DNA of 26,135 nucleotides from Ettlia oleoabundans (GCA_019693395.1 JAAMXP010003262.1:1-26135); one strand, 5' to 3'; numbered from the stretch's first letter, positions 10,568-22,080 are shown. Numbers and translations: made by a program. The notes: generated from the sequence alone by a model not told the origin.

Positions 10568-11845
10568 TGCTCCTGCTGCTGTTGCCAAGGCGTGGAGGGA
10601 TGTGGCTCGCTGATGTGCATGTCACCACCATTGACCCTGACCTTTTCTCCCTTGGTAGTAACGGCCAGTGTGGGGTGACTTGGCACGGCACCACTGGCAG
10701 CGAAGCCGTCCTTCCTCTCTTCTGTTGCAGCAGGGAGCACACTAGGTTTTGTAGGAGTGGTAGCAGGTCCAGGGCAGTAGTGCTCCTGTGGAGGCTGACT
10801 GGCAGGCTGCAGCTGAAACATCTGGGGTGCAGCAAGGACGGGGATGGCCATCAGTGGTGACAGCGGCATGCGACTTGCGCGCTTTGCAGGCGGCATGGTG
10901 CGCTCGCTACTGTGGCCAGCCACTTTTCGCCGTTGCTTGTTGGCCTCCGCCACAGCTGCTGTTGTGCTGCAACCTTCATGCTGCCTTGCCACAGCTGTGG
11001 CTGCACATGCGTACAGCGGAGCGGCAGCAGCCTTCCTCTCGCCTGACCTTGCAACACACACTGGCGGCGCGCTGCCCGCGCCAGGCTCTGAATGTCCTGG
11101 TGGACCTGCTGCTGCTGCTTCTGTTGCTGCCGCCGCCAGCTGCGTGGCCCGTGTTGCCGCCGACTTAGCCAGCCTCTCCAACATGCCAGAGCTGTCCCAC
11201 AGCACTGCCAGCTTAGCTGCAAGCTGAGCCTCGTCATGCTGGAGCTGGATGGTGGGCAGCATCAAGGAGTACACTTCTAAGGGGAAGTGCAACCTGCACA
11301 CACATGTGCACAACTAGAAGAGGGGTGGGGAATCACCAGCCCACAAGACCCTCCCATGTCTGCACCTCACGGTGGTCAACCACAGTACCTGCCAGCACTG
11401 GCGCACTGAAAGAACATACAGCCATCCTTTACACTGTCAGCAACCACAACCAAACCAATGTTTCAGTGGCAGCGCTGAGAGCGGCAGAGCGCNNNNNNNN
11501 NNNNNNNNCCTCCTCCCCCGCCCCCGCGGGCCCCCATCCCGCACACCTGGCCTTGCCAAACTCCTGCCTTAGGCGGGTGCAGTGCCACAACGTCACCAAG
11601 TCGGAAACGCACTCTGCCTCAGCCTGCAGGAACATGCAACGCCTCACTTTATTGCAACCACGCAGCCGCACACTAACTTGGTCATAAATTTTGCTCACCT
11701 GGCTGCCAAGGTGCCCTACGACCAGGTGCTCTTGGCGCTGCTGCAGGCTGCCGTTCTTGCCACCCTCGTCCTTAAGGATCCCAACACTCAAGCCCTGCCC
11801 TTCTTGCTTGCTGACGTAGCAAAGCCATCCTTGGGGCTGAGGCAT
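10426..11845 (-). CDS. G3: Q-rich protein, paralogue of G6
   Basis: Exons, in coding order: 11699-11845, 11547-11623 and 10426-11293, giving 363 aa. I do not recognise a named family. The N-terminal ~115 residues form a probably helical domain: DLVTLWHCTRLRQEFGKAR, then LHFPLEVYSLMLPTIQ. Its junction (AG|G, phase 2) falls at the same residue as in G6, where R is followed by YHFPVEQYAGLLHDI. The remaining ~250 residues are low complexity, with an Ala-rich helix, a Q4-E-Q11 run and a basic end (RRLARKAAMPRRRSQG) that could act as a nuclear signal. The ATG at 11845 has an in-frame stop seven codons upstream. Intron 2 contains the assembly gap. Two TGTAA signals follow the stop. Confidence 0.65.
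10537..10583 (-). repeat. CAG/CTG trinucleotide tract in G3
   Basis: On the plus strand nine CTG units are followed by TTG, CTG, CTC, three CTG and TTG. On the coding minus strand this is the Q4-E-Q11 run of G3. It is a coding microsatellite and probably length-polymorphic. Confidence 0.85.
11493..11508. other. assembly gap (16 N)
   Basis: Sixteen undetermined bases lie in G3 intron 2, next to C-rich sequence. The true gap size is unknown. The exons on both sides agree in phase and match the G6 exon order, so the gap probably hides only intron sequence. Confidence 0.95.
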
Positions 11846-12476
11846 CCTGCTGCTCTTGCGAACCTAGAACCTCGCCCAAGGCTTCTAGCTCTGTCACACA
11901 AACCGTGCTGGCAGCTACTGCCGTGCAGGCCTCAAATCAGGCTTTTCAATGCTTAGCCACTGCGGCAGAGGCAAGAGCTGCTAAAGGAACCCCTGGTGCT
12001 GGCACAAGCAGCAGCACAGCCGAGGTGCCACAGTGTGCACAGACAGACACACTGTTTCTGCTGGGCGCACAGAGCCAAACCAGTTTATCAGTGTTCCAAA
12101 GCATTCGATAGTAGCTTCAACACATGGGAAGAAGCCAATTTTCTTGTATTTAGCTGCAGTCAGCTCACACTGCCAGCCCACAGTTCAGCTTGAAATAAAA
12201 AAATTATTAGTAAATTTTACGCTTACAAGACGAGGAAGAAGGCTTGCAATCCTAGCGTCACCGCTGTTTGCAACTCCTAGAACGGTGATGGTGCCGTACG
12301 AGGGTAAATGCGCCCTAACCATACAACCAAGCACCAAGGCCTCACCACATCAAAAGGTGCATGAAAGCCGTGATCATGATATCAAGAGCATCAGGCTGAA
12401 CCCTGTTTTGCCCTTAATCTACCGTTACCCTGCAATTGCTGCTGGCTGAATGAGGCAAGCATATCTGAGTTGGTAT
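11846..12476. other. G3 upstream region and G4 3' UTR
   Basis: No exon with splice support was found. An A/T-rich patch lies at about 12191-12221, and a minus-strand TGTAA signal at 12223-12227 probably ends the G4 transcript. That leaves about 380 bases for the G3 promoter and 5' UTR. No TATA box is evident. Confidence 0.35.
12223..12227 (-). terminator. TGTAA poly(A) signal of G4
   Basis: The minus strand carries TGTAA about 250 bases beyond the G4 stop codon, inside an A/T-rich stretch. It is the only such word between G4 and G3 and is a plausible poly(A) signal. Confidence 0.4.
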
Positions 12477-15400
12477 TTATTTGTAATCATAGCCATACCA
12501 GAAGTGCCGCACTTTGTGAAAAGCTGGCTGCTGCTGCTGCATTGGCAAAGCGTCCTCCGCCTCCCCCTCCTGGCACTCCGCCTTTTCCCCACATTCCTCC
12601 TCCCCACCCAGCTCGAACCAGTCTGCCGCCACCTCCTGTCCCTGCAAGCCCTCCTCCCCCTCCCCCGCCCCCTCCTGCCCCTCCACTGCCTGCTGCTGCT
12701 GCTCGCTCGCTGCGTCCTGCTGCTCCTGCTGCCGGCTGCCACTTTCCTTCTTTTTCTTCTTCTTGACGCGTCGGTCACGCTGTTTCCAGGTGGCCTTCAG
12801 CTGTGGGATGGAAGGCACAACAGTGATATTTGGGAGTCTAGTCCATGGTCCCCCCGCCATCCCTTCCCCCATCACCACACAAGCACACACACACCAGCAC
12901 ATTGAAAGCGATGCGCACGTGCGTACGATGCATACGTCGCCCCCACCTTCCAGACATGCGCAAACACACAATGGTTGTGCACGTGCCCCACGCCCATGCA
13001 ATGGCCTATGTGAACCACTATATCCACAACATGTTGAAGTGAGAGACTGCCGCACGCTCAACCATGGCTCCGCAAGCAGCCAGGCGGCCCACCTTGTCGG
13101 TCAGCTGTTTGGTTAGCCCATCCACCTCCCTCCGCAACCCCGCAAAGCCCACTAGTGCCCGATGCCTGCGGCCAAGAATTCATAGCGGCATGGCAGCGGC
13201 ATCTGATGGGAGTTGGGATGCGATCAAGTAGCAGCGCACAAGGGCCGCGACTGGGGGTCATGCCTGCCAACCAACGTAGAAGTGCACTGCACCAGAGTGC
13301 ATGCCACGGTCAATGTCCACCAGGCCCACAAGCGGCACATCTCACTTGATGCACACCAACTGATTGTCCCACAGCCACGTTGCAACCAGCTCACTGCACA
13401 GCGGTGCCTCCTGGGCACATGCCTCTTCCAACACTTCTCTCAGACAGGGGCACAGGCGCTGCAGGGCACACCCATCCGCTGCCTGATGCTGCTGGGCTGG
13501 CGGGGGCGCGGGAGGCTCCTCCTGCTGCACCTGCTGCTGGTCTGCATGTGTGCCCTGTGCTGGCAGCAGGTTATGCATCCTTACAGCTGCTTCCACCTCG
13601 GGCGACAGCCTGCCAGCTGCCAGCAGCTCCGCAAACATGGGCTGCATGATTTGGTGAGTGTGGGCAACCATATAGTGCACCATTTGGAACAGCACCTGCT
13701 CACGCCGCAGCGATGCCCCCAGGTCTGCCTGCAGGGCTGCAACCTGTGAGCCCGCGGTTGGGGCTGCCTGATGCTGCTGCTGCATCCTGCTAGCTTCATT
13801 CCCGCTGGTGGGAGCGTGGACTGCAACTGCCACGCAAGGGGCTGCGCCACCCGGGAGAGCTTGACTCTGCTGCTGTGCACAGCCCTGGACTCCTCCGCCC
13901 TGCTGCTGCTGCTGGTGCTGGGTGGTGTAGATGGTGTGCTGGTACGCTCCCAAACTGCCAACCTGCTGCTGCTGCTGAAGGGGTTGTGTTGCAGCCACCG
14001 GTAACAGCTCCGCTGCCGGCAGTTCAACTCCTGCAGCTGATCGTGGCACAGGTTGCTGCCACACACCTGCTGCCGCCCCCGCAGCAGCTGCCGCTGCCGC
14101 CACTGGGGACAAGGGAGGCTCCGGGGGCGGCGCCCTTGTTGCAGGAGTCGCCAACTGAGTTTGCCGCTGCTGTACCTTGAGGCGCGTGCTGTCAGGCCCT
14201 TGCTGCTGAGGTTTGCCCTGCTCTGCTGTGGCATCTGATGGCTGCTGCCGCCGCCGCTGCAGGCGAGCATTGCGCTGTTGAGCATCCTGGTGCACATGCT
14301 GTTGGCGCTGCTGCCGCGCGTCAGCCAGTTGCGCTGCCTCCGCATCAACCCTGGACCGCTTGCCACGCTGCTGCCTCCCTCCCACCTGCTCACCATGCTG
14401 TGTTGCTGGTTGCAGGTGCCCGGCGGCTACAGACAGCAGGGTTGCTGCTGCAAACTGCTCATTGCGTCCCAGCTGTGCATCCTCACCCTCTGTCGGCCCC
14501 TCCTCTGATTCCTGGCCCTCATACTGCTGCACCACCAACTCCTCATCCTCATCCTCAACACCTGTGCTGTGCTCCCCCAAGTGCTTCCTGACAACTGGAG
14601 GGGACTTTGGAGCTGCAGTGCGCCGCTTTTTGGCCTTTTGCTTGACAGCAGGCGACTTTACAGCCCCAGCAGGCGCGGTCGCTATGCTCACGCCCTCGGT
14701 GTTGCGCTTGCTGGTCTGCTGCAGAACAACATCTATCCTCTCTAGTTGATCTGCCTCCTACACAAGCGCAGAACCGTAGGTGCAAGTGCGGGGGGGTGGG
14801 GGGGGGCAGGGAGGCGTGTGGGGGATGAGGGCGGTTGGGAGACACAGGACGCTATTTTGAGCGGCACACCGCATGTCACACATTCCATCTTAGCCAAGCC
14901 TGGAGCATCTGGCACATTGCTACAAGCGCGTTTGCAGCCCCCTAACGGGAACAAACAGTGCAGCACGTGGACGGCAACGGCAGCACTGAGCGCTGCACGG
15001 GTAGGCCACAGAGTCATGCAGCTGCGCATCATGCGCACATGGAACCCACCCACACCCCCATTCATATCTCACGTCCCGCACCGCACACCTGTGAGCCTGG
15101 CAGAAAGGTATGGGAGGCCATGTGTTCTCCATGCATGGGTTCAACTAGAACTAGCCAGGAGCCGCCTGGCACCTTGGCGGCAGCCGCGTGCGAGTTGTGG
15201 TGAGCGGTGGACAGCAGAATCGACAGCCCTGTCACTTTAACTGCGTTATTCACCAGAACCAGACAGGGCAAGGGATGGGCCAGCTTTGCTTCATGACAGA
15301 GTAAGCTGGGAGCAGCTGACGGGGCGTTAAACTCCGCATAAACAGCAGGTGCGACATGGGACGAGGCGAGCTTTGCCCATCCTTGCCCATTGGGCAACCC

Positions 15401-15982
15401 CACCAGCATCTCCTTTGCCACCAGGGCCCTATGCAGCAAATAGTACTCACCTTGCGTTTTGTTACGCCTGAAGGCTAGCTGCGCCATTGTTCCACCGACC
15501 AGGTTCCCGCGATGATCCACAGTGCCGCCAACCAGCACGTTGACCTGCACACAGCCTCCCAGCACACAGGCACCAGCAGCCATAAGCCTACCATAAACCA
15601 GCACAGGCATGCGCAAGGGCACAGGCTGGGAGCGTGCACACTGTTCATGCTGTGCGCACTTCCACGGACGCATGCAAGTGACTATTCACATTAAATGTTT
15701 GGCTTGGGGGAGCAACACAGTGTGACCGACCTTCTTCCCAGTGCAGGTGTCCGGATCCACTCCAAAAAAATCAGTGGCAATGAAGGTGGGCACTGAGGCG
15801 CTGCTGTCGTCAATCATGGAAACTGCACAAGGGACGAGTGCAAGTTTAAGATGTTGGTTCAGTATGAGAGTGGCACATCTGCGTGTGCAGGTGTGGCGAC
15901 CATGCGCATGGAAACACAGCACAAGGGCAAGATGTGGAAGGGCATGCTGCTCTTTGCGGCCCAAAACAAAGGTGAAGAGCAT
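12477..15982 (-). CDS. G4: B3-like domain, Q-rich putative nuclear protein
   Basis: Exons, in coding order: a start exon from ATG 15982, 15731-15822, 15451-15544, 15089-15240, 13346-14757, 13093-13165 and 12477-12800. From 15822 down all junctions are in phase. The total is about 740-770 aa, depending on whether the first two exons are split. The first domain (SVPTFIATDFFG, VDHRGNLVGGTMAQLAF, GGSWLVLVEP, SHTFLPGS) parallels G2 domain 2. A 470-residue Q/A-rich exon follows, with the basic patches KQKAKKRRTAAPK and GKRSRVD. After it come a short heptad-like piece (GLRREVDGLTKQLTDK), a basic patch (KQRDRRVKKKKKK), an acidic Glu-rich tail and the end FWYGYDYK. The start is uncertain, and G4 seems to lack the first B3-like unit of G2. 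The inferred role is DNA binding. Confidence 0.6.
14790..14806. repeat. G-rich tract in G4 intron
   Basis: The plus strand reads seven G, one T and nine G, inside the G4 intron between exons 15089-15240 and 13346-14757. It is a simple repeat and a possible G-quadruplex former. Confidence 0.7.
15089..15822 (-). other. G4 B3-like domain (paralogue of G2 domain 2)
   Basis: The domain comes from exons 15731-15822, 15451-15544 and 15089-15240 (about 112 residues). Phases at every boundary (1, 0, 1, 0) are identical to those of G2 exons 7 to 9. G4 has an extra HHNSHAAAA insertion before the GSWLVL strand. Confidence 0.6.
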
Positions 15983-16181
15983 GCTTGGTTAATTCAAGCA
16001 TCCCTGCCGAGCAGGAAGCAGTCGAGGACGTGCCAAGCGCTGCGCGTGAATTGTAAAGCCAGTAGCCCCAGCTACGCCACAACGCACCAGAAAGCTTCAC
16101 AGCTGCATAGCAGTATCTGTCATTTCTCTTGTCTGTTGCACGCCAGAGGCTATGTTTAGTGGCTTCCAGCTGGCGGTCCCC

Positions 16182-16196
16182 TGGGGCGAAGCCCCA
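16182..16196. other. short GC hairpin (tggggc-gaa-gcccca)
   Basis: A perfect six-base stem closes a GAA triloop. Palindromes with GAAG loops are common in repeat-rich green-algal organelle genomes, so this may be a nuclear copy of such a repeat or chance. Function unknown. Confidence 0.4.
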
Positions 16197-17062
16197 CCGT
16201 GCGCACAGGGCCGACATTCCGCGTTGGCTTGTAAGGGCTGGCGCCGCCTACATCCCCACCAAGGGGCAAACCGGTGCCCTGCATACAGCAGCAGTCGTCG
16301 ATTTTTGAACTCTCGGGCAGTACTAACACACAAGGCGTCTGTGGACAAACTTGACGTTACCGAGGAATCGAGGGTAGTCGGCTCTGTTGGCTGCCTTCCC
16401 GAGCGGTTTCGGACAGCGCACCTTTTGGGAAATAACGGGCGCGACAACGATGACGTAGAGAGGATTCCCTGGCGTTGAGAACCTGCCGTACTGCGACAGC
16501 CGATGGACAGTCCCGCTACTGATCGCTGCAGCCGCTGCTAAAACCACCCATCTAAGGCTTGATGGCAAGTCTAGGCATGAGGCGCATAATGGTAGCCCCA
16601 GAAGAGGGCTGGATCGGCGGCCATCTTGACGCCAACAGTCCGGCAGCGGCGGGCCCGCCAGACCTGCAGAAGCCCTCTCGTCAGTGCAAGTGCCAATGGA
16701 TTGGACTAGGCCTTTAGCAACGCCTAGCAAATGTAGCCCCAGGCCCACTCAGTTGTCTATACAAACCGGGGAGGGGTTGCTACTTGAGTATTCCATAGGG
16801 AGGCGACCCAACCCGGGTTACCTTCAAGCCTTCAGCGGGTACCATCGGTATTAGCACTGATAGCCACAGGCATTGCATATGGTATGATGTACGACGGTAA
16901 GTAACCCTTGCCTCTCTTCAAAATATCAACCCATAATCTGCCTGCCGCGCGCTTCTGACTTGCAAAGCTGGTTAGTCAGCAGGCCTGCGGCAGCATCTGC
17001 GCAGAAGCATTAGCACCCTGCTGCATGGCAGCCTAGACGCATTTGGAGCGCTTCTATGGTAT

Positions 17063-17070
17063 TTATAAGA
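17063..17070 (+). promoter_or_regulatory. TATA-like element, possible G5 promoter
   Basis: TTTATAAG occurs about 1.15 kb upstream of the G5 ATG. It would serve G5 only if a 5' UTR intron exists. Low confidence. Confidence 0.2.
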
Positions 17071-18224
17071 ATGGTGTTCAGGGGTGATGGAAGGTTTTGC
17101 AATCGTTGAATTCAAGTGTTGTGGTGTACACCAAGCGAGGGCGATGGGGACAGCTGCCGGTGCACTACTTAGACGACGATAGATGTTGTCGAAGATGGAT
17201 GCAGACAACTGAGCTTTCCCTACCCCACCAATTAAATGATGTATGTGTGTTGGCATCACCGCAGCCAGCAACACTATCCAGGCATGCCTAACGCGCCAAT
17301 CGCATAGGGTGCCATGAGGCTGCCCCGCCAACCTCCACCACCGGTGACGCATAATCATGCTGTGCACTGCAGTATCAGTGCACGTTGGTTTGCAGGACTG
17401 CTTCACATCAACTCATGTGATACTAGGATGCGTGAAACTGACCCAGAAAACTGTCAACCAGCATCCCACAAAGGTGCCCCAGCAGGTGCCGCCGCCTCCC
17501 CGCCAGGGGCGTGGTGGGGTCCCTGGCTGCGGGGGCTTAAGCATACAGGTTCACGTTGAAAATTTCAGTAAGGAATCAGTAACTCTGTTCGGCAGTGCTG
17601 CTCTTACTGCTCCGTTGCTCGCTCAGATCAACCCCCAAAATATGCCACCTGTTCCTCACAATACCTACACATGTACAGTGTCCATGTGGCGCTCTACTTA
17701 AACCCAACTGCAAAACCACCTGCTAACTTTCCTCGAGGTCTGTCTGGAACGATTGTGCAAACATAGAGATTGCCCCTTCGGCTCTGCCAATGCTTGCAAC
17801 CGTGGCGGTGTCACACCGCCTGTGTGGCAGTGTGGTGTGCCTGCTGCGGTGGCCCAGCCTTCATCTATCGCTTGTTCCCTCCGTCCACCACGTTTGTCGC
17901 TGCCGCGTTGGCAGTGGGTTGACGACGTCAGCAATACCTCACAGGAACTGCCGGTGTATTACGCTGGCCTAGTTCAAGTGTTCCAGCGATCAGGACGAGC
18001 CTGCTTCAGGTGCTGGCACCAGCACCATCAACGTTTCAGCTGACCTATTTGTCAGCGTTTGGCAAGTGTTGCGATACCGGGCTCCCTCACAAACGCTGTT
18101 CCGCCTGAGGGTTTGGCTTAAGGGCCTCGAGCACACCCACCTCTACACGCAGGGCAGTAGCGCTTTTCAACGGCCGCTACGTCGTGGCTTGCAGCCCGCA
18201 TCAGCCAGAGCCAACGGCGCCCAT

Positions 18225-21200
18225 ATGGCCAGGCCGCCCGCCTCCTGGGCCCCTTGTCAGCCTGTGAACGCGGTGGCAGCACCAGCAAAAGCAGAGGCCC
18301 AGTTGAAGGAAGGAAGGGACAAAGCGAGGTTAGCGTTCACTTTGGCACAGCAATTACGCTCAAGCGGAGACTGCTTGCTGCATGCGGAGGAGTGGCAAGC
18401 ATGGCGCCGCAGTGGGGACTACTATGGTGTGCCAGTTCTGGCCTGCGCCGTAGAGTTTGTTTGCAAGAACGTGGCGCATGATGTTGAAAAGGCAGAGGGG
18501 GCAGTGCAGCGGGGAGAGCCTATTCACGTGGATGGGCTGAACAGCTTCTCCGTCAGCCAGGTGTGCCATCATGGCGGCAAGGAGGAGGGAATTGAGGAGG
18601 CAATGGATCTGGAGGAGCCGGAAAGCGACGGCGACATCTCAATCCATTTTGATAGTTTTGTTTTGGTGAGTGCACGTCCGCACTCAACGGCACGCTTGAT
18701 CTTGGCGCAACTGACCTATCATGGCCAGTCTGGCGGGTGACCGTGACCCTGCCCCGCACCTGATCATGCTATTGACATCCTTGCCCGCCTGTGTGCGTGT
18801 GTATGTGTTTGGTTCGCTGCAGTCATTGGGCATGGATTTCATGCAGCTCATGTCTAAGCTTGCACTTCAGGAGCAGCAGTGCAAGGTCCAGCTGCAGCGG
18901 CTGGAGCAGGCCGTAGAGGTGCGTCGTGCGGCATGGCAGCCAGGACCTTGCTTACCAATGGTGCAGCAGCTCAAAGGCTAGCCCAGTGTTGAGTGGATTG
19001 ATTGGTTATGGTGCCTACTGACACGCACTTTGGAGCCTCCAGGGTCACCACTGTATGATTTTCCGCAGCCATGCTTCATTGCGTGAAGCTGTCCAACATG
19101 CGATGCGAGTTCTTAAGCAGTGTGCACCCCTGCAGGCCGCCTGCTCAGCATTTCCTGAGGTTGCTTCAGCCGAGGCAATGTCCCAGCAGGAACTGATGAC
19201 AGCCCTGAGAACTGTGTCCCAGCAGCTGCACGGCATACGTCACACCATGCGGGACCTAGGGCAGAACCAGCGCGACAGTCTGCCCGATGCGAAGGCGCGG
19301 GGCCAGGGGCATGGGGTGCATCGCCAGCTGGTTGCAGCAGCCGCAGAGGTCGAGGAACAATGTGTGCAGCATTTGCAGCCGCTGCAGCAACCCTCGCAGT
19401 TGCAGCAACAGCAGACCAGCCCTGCTCAGCCAAAGCCACAGCACATCCCGGGTTGCAGTTCTGATGTGGGGATGGAGCATCAACCTGCACAAGTACCAGC
19501 AGATGCTGCGCCTGGCAGGGTGTGGGCAGGCGCAGGCCCCGCCCTTCAACATGAGGGGCCTGCAGCACCCAGCAACTCTGTGCTTGCCGGGCCTATTGGG
19601 GTCAGCAGCCGAGGTAAGGTGGCAGTTGTTTGGCCAACTGCCTCCTTCCTTACACACATTGCTTCCTGTCTACTGCCTGTTCCGAAGAGGCAGTCAGCAT
19701 GGCTGAACCTCTTGTGGCAGCACAGACTCACTATATCCTGGTGTGGCTCCTGTGTAATACCACGCTGTTCAATCCTGCCCTCGTGTCGCAGGCATGCCAG
19801 CTGATGGCCACCAGGCTGTGCTGCAAGGGGAGTTGGCGGCGTTGCAGCAACAACTTCGTCAGGCCCACGAGCGTGAGTATGCGGCTCTGGCCGCCAGCCA
19901 GGAGCGAGAGGCGCAGCTGGTGCAGGAGCAACAGGCCCTGCGGCGCAGCTTAGCAGCATGGGAGCGGCAGTGTGAGGGTCGGCAAGCTGAGGTGCAGGCC
20001 CATGGTCATTGCTTGAAGTGCTTGACGGATGTGGCTGCCAAGTACGGCAACAAGGCGATGCAGCTGGAAGAGGAGGTGCGGACCACGGCTGCGGCTGCAG
20101 CGGCGTGAATGGCCTGGCTTTTATCCCGTGCACCCTTCTGCTGCCTGGCACGCATTCCGACTTACTCGCACTGATAAACTGCAACTGCCGCCATGCACCC
20201 CCAAGGTTTGTCACTGGCCAATTGTGGCTACGCATTGTTCTAACGCACTGCAGGTGCACCAAGAACGCTGTAAGAGGGCTGAGCTGGAGGTGCTGGTGCG
20301 CCGCCTTAAGGCGACTAATGTGAGCGCTGACCTGCGGTGTTTCTCCGCTGCACTGTCTAGTGCTGCTCCTGTCATGGCTGCTGTGCGTGCACTTGCACGC
20401 CTGCTGCTCAGAGCTGCTATGCTTGACGTTGGATGCTGCGGTGGCCTGGTTGCGTCTGATTGGGCAATATACGCACGCATTCACACACATGGCCACTACT
20501 CAAGCGGCTGCCTTGTCGCCCTGCTGTTCACTGCTGTGCTGCAGGGAGACGTGTTTGGGCTGATGGTTCAGCTGCAGGACATGGAGCAAGAACTGGCGGA
20601 GGCGCAGCAGGGTAGGTGCAGCATGAGTGATTGTGTGACAGCCAGGCAGGCGGGCAGGCAGGCAATACTACGGACTCATGTTTCACGCCAGGCAGCCAGT
20701 GTTGTGTTGCGGATGCTTTGAGCCAGCTACCAGCCAGGCTGCATCCAGGCCATCTTCTACACGTGCTCGATGTTCCAAAGATGAGAGCAACACATGCTGC
20801 TCTCACTGCACTTCCACCTCCCGTGCAGAGCGAGACGATGCGCTGAATCACAGCGACCGCTTCTTCAACCACCTTGTTTCCCAGCTGTCGTGCGAGCGTC
20901 ATGAGCTCAGGCAGCAGTTGGAGGCACTGCAGGCAGCACAGGTGGAGGGGGCACTTGAAACGGCTGCGTTGCAGGGGCGCATTGAGGGGCTGATGCAGGA
21001 GGTGGAGCTGACGCATGCGGAGGTTGAGGTGCAGCGGCAGGCCTGTGCCGGACAGCGGCGTCGCGCCAGGCAGTGGATGATGCGGGTGGCGCCTCTCAAG
21101 GTTCAGCTAGCACATGTGCAAGAGCTGCTGCAGGGTGCTCAGCAGCGAGTAGCAGATTTAGAGGCGCAGAAGGCGGCGGTGCCAGCACAGTGCCATGGCA

Positions 21201-21712
21201 ATGCACCCCTTGAGGCCAGCCGTCAGGTGGCAGTGGTTCAGCCCCAACCTGGCAGCTGGGCGGGGTCAGAGGGCGCTGGGGTGGCGCCTTTGAGCGGCGT
21301 GCTGCTGCCCGGGGAACTTTTGATCCTTTATGAGCAGCAGGTGCAGCGGAATGTCGATGTCATTCAGCAATGCCGGGCCTGGCAGTCGCAGGCTGAGGAG
21401 AAGGAGGAGCAGTTGGATGAAGCGCTGTCCATGATCCAGGAACAGCAGCACACAATTGCTCAGCTGCAGCGCCAGCACCCTGTGGCACAGCCTCTGCTGG
21501 CACATCCTTCGGCTCCAGCAACAACCAGTACGAGGCTGAGGAAGCAGGTGCCTGCCGGCCATCCGGCAGGGCGGGGTCTGCCATTCGTGGAGCAGCAACC
21601 GCATGCGGAGCAGCATTCGCGCCAGACCACGAAGAGGCGCCCTGGCAGGGGCAAGAAGCGGAAGGAGAAGAAGAAGCTTGCCAAAATCGCTGCCTCAGTG
21701 CAGCAGAGCTAG
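18225..21712 (+). CDS. G5: long coiled-coil, Q-rich protein
   Basis: Exons: 18225-18665, 18823-18918, 19043-19613, 19792-20075, 20254-20319, 20545-20611 and 20829-21712. All are in phase, giving 802 aa from the first ATG. The open frame extends left to about 17973 without an ATG, so an upstream coding exon may exist. The N-terminus has an acidic patch (EEAMDLEEPESDGD) followed by SIHFDSF. From residue about 148 on, most of the chain is heptad-like coiled coil (for example LQEQQCKVQLQRLEQAVE, and REAQLVQEQQALRRSLAAWE). A Q/P-rich linker falls in exon 3. The end is strongly basic (RRPGRGKKRKEKKKLAK), a likely nuclear signal. No enzymatic motif is seen. A structural, chromatin or cytoskeletal role is possible; I cannot assign a family. 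Confidence 0.72.
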
Positions 21713-21912
21713 CGCACCAGCAGCAGCAGCCAGAAGCAAAGCAGAAAAAGCGGAAGATGGGCTGTATGCCATGTGCTGCGGCCGTTCCTCCACCACTGGC
21801 GAGCTAGCTGCAGCACAGCAGCAGCGGAATGCACGTGGTGAATTTCAGATTTCATCTGCTAGTACTTGCAGTGTGCAGACTCTGTCTTGAGATTTCGCAT
21901 GCTCCATCCTGT

Positions 21913-21917
21913 TGTAA
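21913..21917 (+). terminator. TGTAA poly(A) signal of G5
   Basis: TGTAA lies about 200 bases after the G5 stop codon and 165 before the G6 ATG, well placed to end the G5 transcript. The 21713-22080 interval otherwise shows no exon and must also hold the G6 promoter. Confidence 0.45.
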
Positions 21918-22080
21918 CCGATGGCAGGAACCTGCACAGCGCTCACAGCGCCTGCACTGTTGCTATGAGCGGCCCAATTTAGGTACCCCGGCCCTACTTA
22001 CAGGGTTTTGCATTGACCTCAAGCTCTCAGACTTCTCTTGTTCATCAACGTCCGCAAACTAGCGGTTTTCACCCCCACCA

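Larger units (their letters stand above)
15983..18224. other. divergent intergenic region between G4 and G5
   Basis: The region lies between the start of G4 (minus) and the first ATG of G5 (plus) and should contain both promoters. Seen in it are a 6-bp stem hairpin with a GAA loop (16182-16196), a TATA-like TTTATAAG at 17063-17070, and a consensus donor GACG|gtaagt near 16896 preceded by ATGATG. The last could be a leader exon for G5, but its acceptor is unclear. The frames of 120-145 codons here lack domains or splice context. No tRNA or snRNA was recognised. Confidence 0.35.

Noticed and set aside
15545..15673. N-terminal extension of the G4 exon starting at 15544
   Set aside because: The good acceptor gtgtgcag and the matching G2 exon boundary (7486) show that the exon starts at 15544; the sequence before it is intron.
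16398..16409. cccgagcggttt, resembling a tRNA-Ser/Leu D-arm
   Set aside because: No anticodon arm, T arm (GGTTCGA type) or acceptor pairing is found at the required distances.
16323..16748. Minus-strand frame of 141 codons in the G4-G5 spacer
   Set aside because: No recognisable domain, unusual composition relative to the real exons, and no splice or promoter support.
16972..17406. Minus-strand frame of about 144 codons in the G4-G5 spacer
   Set aside because: It shows no similarity to the B3-like or other domains in the window, and neither the ends nor the codon use support an exon.
18066..18224. Frame upstream of the G5 ATG beginning with GTG at 18066
   Set aside because: GTG is not a normal nuclear start in green algae. 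The frame is open to about 17973 but has no ATG, so it is either 5' UTR or part of an unidentified upstream exon.
20678..20828. N-terminal extension of the last G5 exon
   Set aside because: This is intron read-through. A strong acceptor (cccgtgcag at 20820-20828) and phase agreement with exon 20545-20611 place the exon start at 20829.
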